DNA of 64,000 bases, taken from assembly GCA_008636105.1 (NCBI GenBank), contig VSDH01000004.1, forward strand, positions 78,122 through 142,121, given 5' to 3'. The translations under genes and the position numbers were made by a program. Below the pieces are notes generated by a model. The model was not told the origin of the DNA and ran no database searches. It worked only from the letters and a program-made list of their open reading frames with translations. The DNA comes from Candidatus Scalindua sediminis. GTDB taxonomy: Bacteria > Planctomycetota > Brocadiia > Brocadiales > Scalinduaceae. Below are positions 62,637-64,000 of the stretch, piece by piece (the first letter of the stretch is position 1; each line of letters opens with the position of its first letter).

Positions 62637-64000
62637 ATGATTCGTGGTGAAAAATACTTAATCTCAAGAACTCACTTATTACTTGATGTTATTATAACAG
62701 CACTTGTCTTTATCTTTGCTTACCACTTGAAAAAGTATTATCTGCCTGAACCAATACGTGGTCTGGCAGTTGAGCCTAATTACTATATCATACTTTTGAT
62801 GGCGATAATAATATGGTATATCTCCTTTAGGCTTTTCCGTAATTATGAATCTTTTCATCAAATGGGTTTGTACGACGTATCGCTTAACATTGCAAAATCC
62901 GCAACTATTAGTATGGTCATTCTAATATGCATTCTCTATTTATTAAAAAGCGCAGAAGGCGTAAGCCGAATCTTTTTTACTACTTTTTATATTTTGGATT
63001 TATTCACATTAATAATCAGTAACTGTATTATTCATTACCTTGTATCGAGAAATTATAAAATATTATACCATTTAAAAAATATCCTTATTATAGGAAGCAG
63101 GGAGAGAGCTTCGGATGCGATTCGATCATTAACACAATCTAAATTCTCAGGATACAATATCATAGGATGTCTTGAAATTGATGAGAATTTTGTTGAAAAA
63201 GAAGTCTATCATGGAATAAAGACTATTGGAACAATGGATGATTTCTTTAAAATACTGCAAGACAATGCTATTGATGAGGTAATTTTTGCTGCACCAACAA
63301 ATCTCATCAAGGATTTTGAACAACAAATAGTTTTTGCCGAAAAAATTGGTATTACTGTAAGAATCATTCCGGATTGGCAAGCTTATAAAACGATTCGTAA
63401 CCCAAAGATTGCAAGAGTTTCTCTCGAGGATTTCTTTGGATTACACACCCTTACTTTATCTACATCTCCCATATATAAGCGGGGCATTTTTAGAAAAAAT
63501 ATATTTGATATTATTTTCTCTGCCATTTTACTATCCTTCTTATTTCCAATATTTATCCTAATTGCCATTGCCATCAAGCTGACATCAAAAGGGCCTGTAT
63601 TATTTAAACAAGTGAGGTCCGGCCTCAATGGAAGAGAATTTACGTTTTATAAATTTCGTACGATGGTTACGAATGCAGAGGGACTCAGGGATACTTTAGA
63701 AAGGGACAACGAAATGGATAGTCCGGTTTTCAAGATAACTAATGATCCAAGAGTAACTCTTATAGGAAAATTTCTTAGAAAAACTAGCCTGGATGAACTT
63801 CCGCAGTTATTTAATATTTTAAAAGGAGAAATGAGTTTTGTTGGACCAAGACCCCCAATACCGGCAGAAGTGAAAAAATATGAAATTTGGCAGATGCGAC
63901 GCCTTTCCATGAAACCCGGGCTGACGTGTTTATGGCAGGTAAACGGGAGGAACAAGATAAATTTTAATGATTGGATGACTCTGGATCTGAAGTATATTGA
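62637..64000 (+). CDS. Polyprenyl-phosphate sugar-1-phosphate transferase, partial (WbaP/ExoY-like)
   Basis: The frame is open from ATG 62637 to the right edge (454 codons) with AGAGG upstream at 62624-62628. It shows N-terminal membrane helices, a central Rossmann-like CoA-binding-type domain (Ile-Ile-Gly-Ser-Arg-Glu-Arg) and the bacterial sugar transferase domain with Lys-Phe-Arg-Thr-Met, Asp-Glu-Leu-Pro-Gln-Leu and Gly-Pro-Arg-Pro-Pro. Such enzymes place the first sugar on undecaprenyl phosphate to start O-antigen, capsule or exopolysaccharide units. Usual length is about 460-480 residues, so only a short tail is missing. Confidence 0.9.
   Translation, partial: MIRGEKYLISRTHLLLDVIITALVFIFAYHLKKYYLPEPIRGLAVEPNYYIILLMAIIIWYISFRLFRNYESFHQMGLYDVSLNIAKSATISMVILICILYLLKSAEGVSRIFFTTFYILDLFTLIISNCIIHYLVSRNYKILYHLKNILIIGSRERASDAIRSLTQSKFSGYNIIGCLEIDENFVEKEVYHGIKTIGTMDDFFKILQDNAIDEVIFAAPTNLIKDFEQQIVFAEKIGITVRIIPDWQAYKTIRNPKIARVSLEDFFGLHTLTLSTSPIYKRGIFRKNIFDIIFSAILLSFLFPIFILIAIAIKLTSKGPVLFKQVRSGLNGREFTFYKFRTMVTNAEGLRDTLERDNEMDSPVFKITNDPRVTLIGKFLRKTSLDELPQLFNILKGEMSFVGPRPPIPAEVKKYEIWQMRRLSMKPGLTCLWQVNGRNKINFNDWMTLDLKYI

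Noticed and set aside
1-64000. CRISPR arrays, tRNA and rRNA genes
   Set aside because: No regularly spaced repeats and no tRNA- or rRNA-like segments were noticed on reading; no covariance search could be run.

Overview
The window is one long surface-polysaccharide locus of about 60 kb. Every convincing intact gene lies on the + strand, and many neighbours overlap by 4-20 bases. The DNA is AT-rich. A Wzx flippase, a Wzy-type polymerase, a polyprenyl-phosphate sugar transferase, CMP-nonulosonate and CMP-Kdo type synthetases and KpsC/S-like transferases point to a Gram-negative-type bacterium making an O-antigen, capsule or protein-linked glycan. Several HEPN/MNT genes, small palindromic elements and many decayed genes suggest an environmental or uncultivated lineage. 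I cannot assign a phylum from sequence alone, and no rRNA or tRNA gene was seen.

Layout. 1-4156: two HEPN/MNT toxin-antitoxin loci (one frameshifted) flank a wlbA/wbpD-like pair for a 2,3-diacetamido uronic acid; then come a 203-bp inverted-repeat element, a perfect hairpin and the 5' end of a second wlbA-like gene. 4157-5917: a PglK-type ABC flippase with visibly higher GC. 6004-16834: a legionaminic-acid-type nonulosonate operon (LegB, LegC, acetyltransferase, PIG-L deacetylase, formyltransferase, glycosyltransferase, LegI, LegF, methyltransferase, CBS-nucleotidyltransferase, KpsC/S-like transferase). A GIY-YIG element sits exactly in the GT/legI stop-start overlap. 16919-22889: an asparagine-synthetase-like protein, an IS remnant, a methyltransferase/radical-SAM pair, an ACP-like protein lacking the attachment serine, and an SGNH protein. 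22950-31707: a second nonulosonate-type block (two more NeuB homologues, an SpsF-like and a KdsB-like cytidylyltransferase, a TIM-barrel protein, a CBS-aminotransferase fusion, a large transferase-like protein, a HAD phosphatase).

31841-41119: radical-SAM proteins and methyltransferases with much decay: a frameshifted methyltransferase, a phosphoglycerate-dehydrogenase/radical-SAM chimera, and a methyltransferase broken at a T9 run. 41216-45785: GT2, an RmlD-like reductase and a tandem GT4-GT4 protein. 45803-45970: a second wlbA-like fragment that continues almost exactly where the fragment at 4028-4153 stops, so the intervening 41.6 kb looks inserted into, or recombined within, one ancestral gene. 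46227-64000: an assembly block with a DUF218 protein, methyltransferases, Wzx, radical SAM, Wzy, several GT4 enzymes, a kinase-like protein, an alkaline-phosphatase-fold protein and, running off the right edge, the initiating sugar transferase.

Working model (inference): the final sugar transferase starts the glycan on undecaprenyl phosphate. The nonulosonate blocks supply CMP-activated acidic sugars that are acetylated, formylated or methylated. The GT2, GT4 and KpsC/S-like proteins assemble the repeat, and Wzx/Wzy, or separately the PglK-like ABC protein, export and polymerise it. Radical-SAM genes repeatedly sit beside methyltransferase genes, which suggests recurrent recruitment of modification modules.
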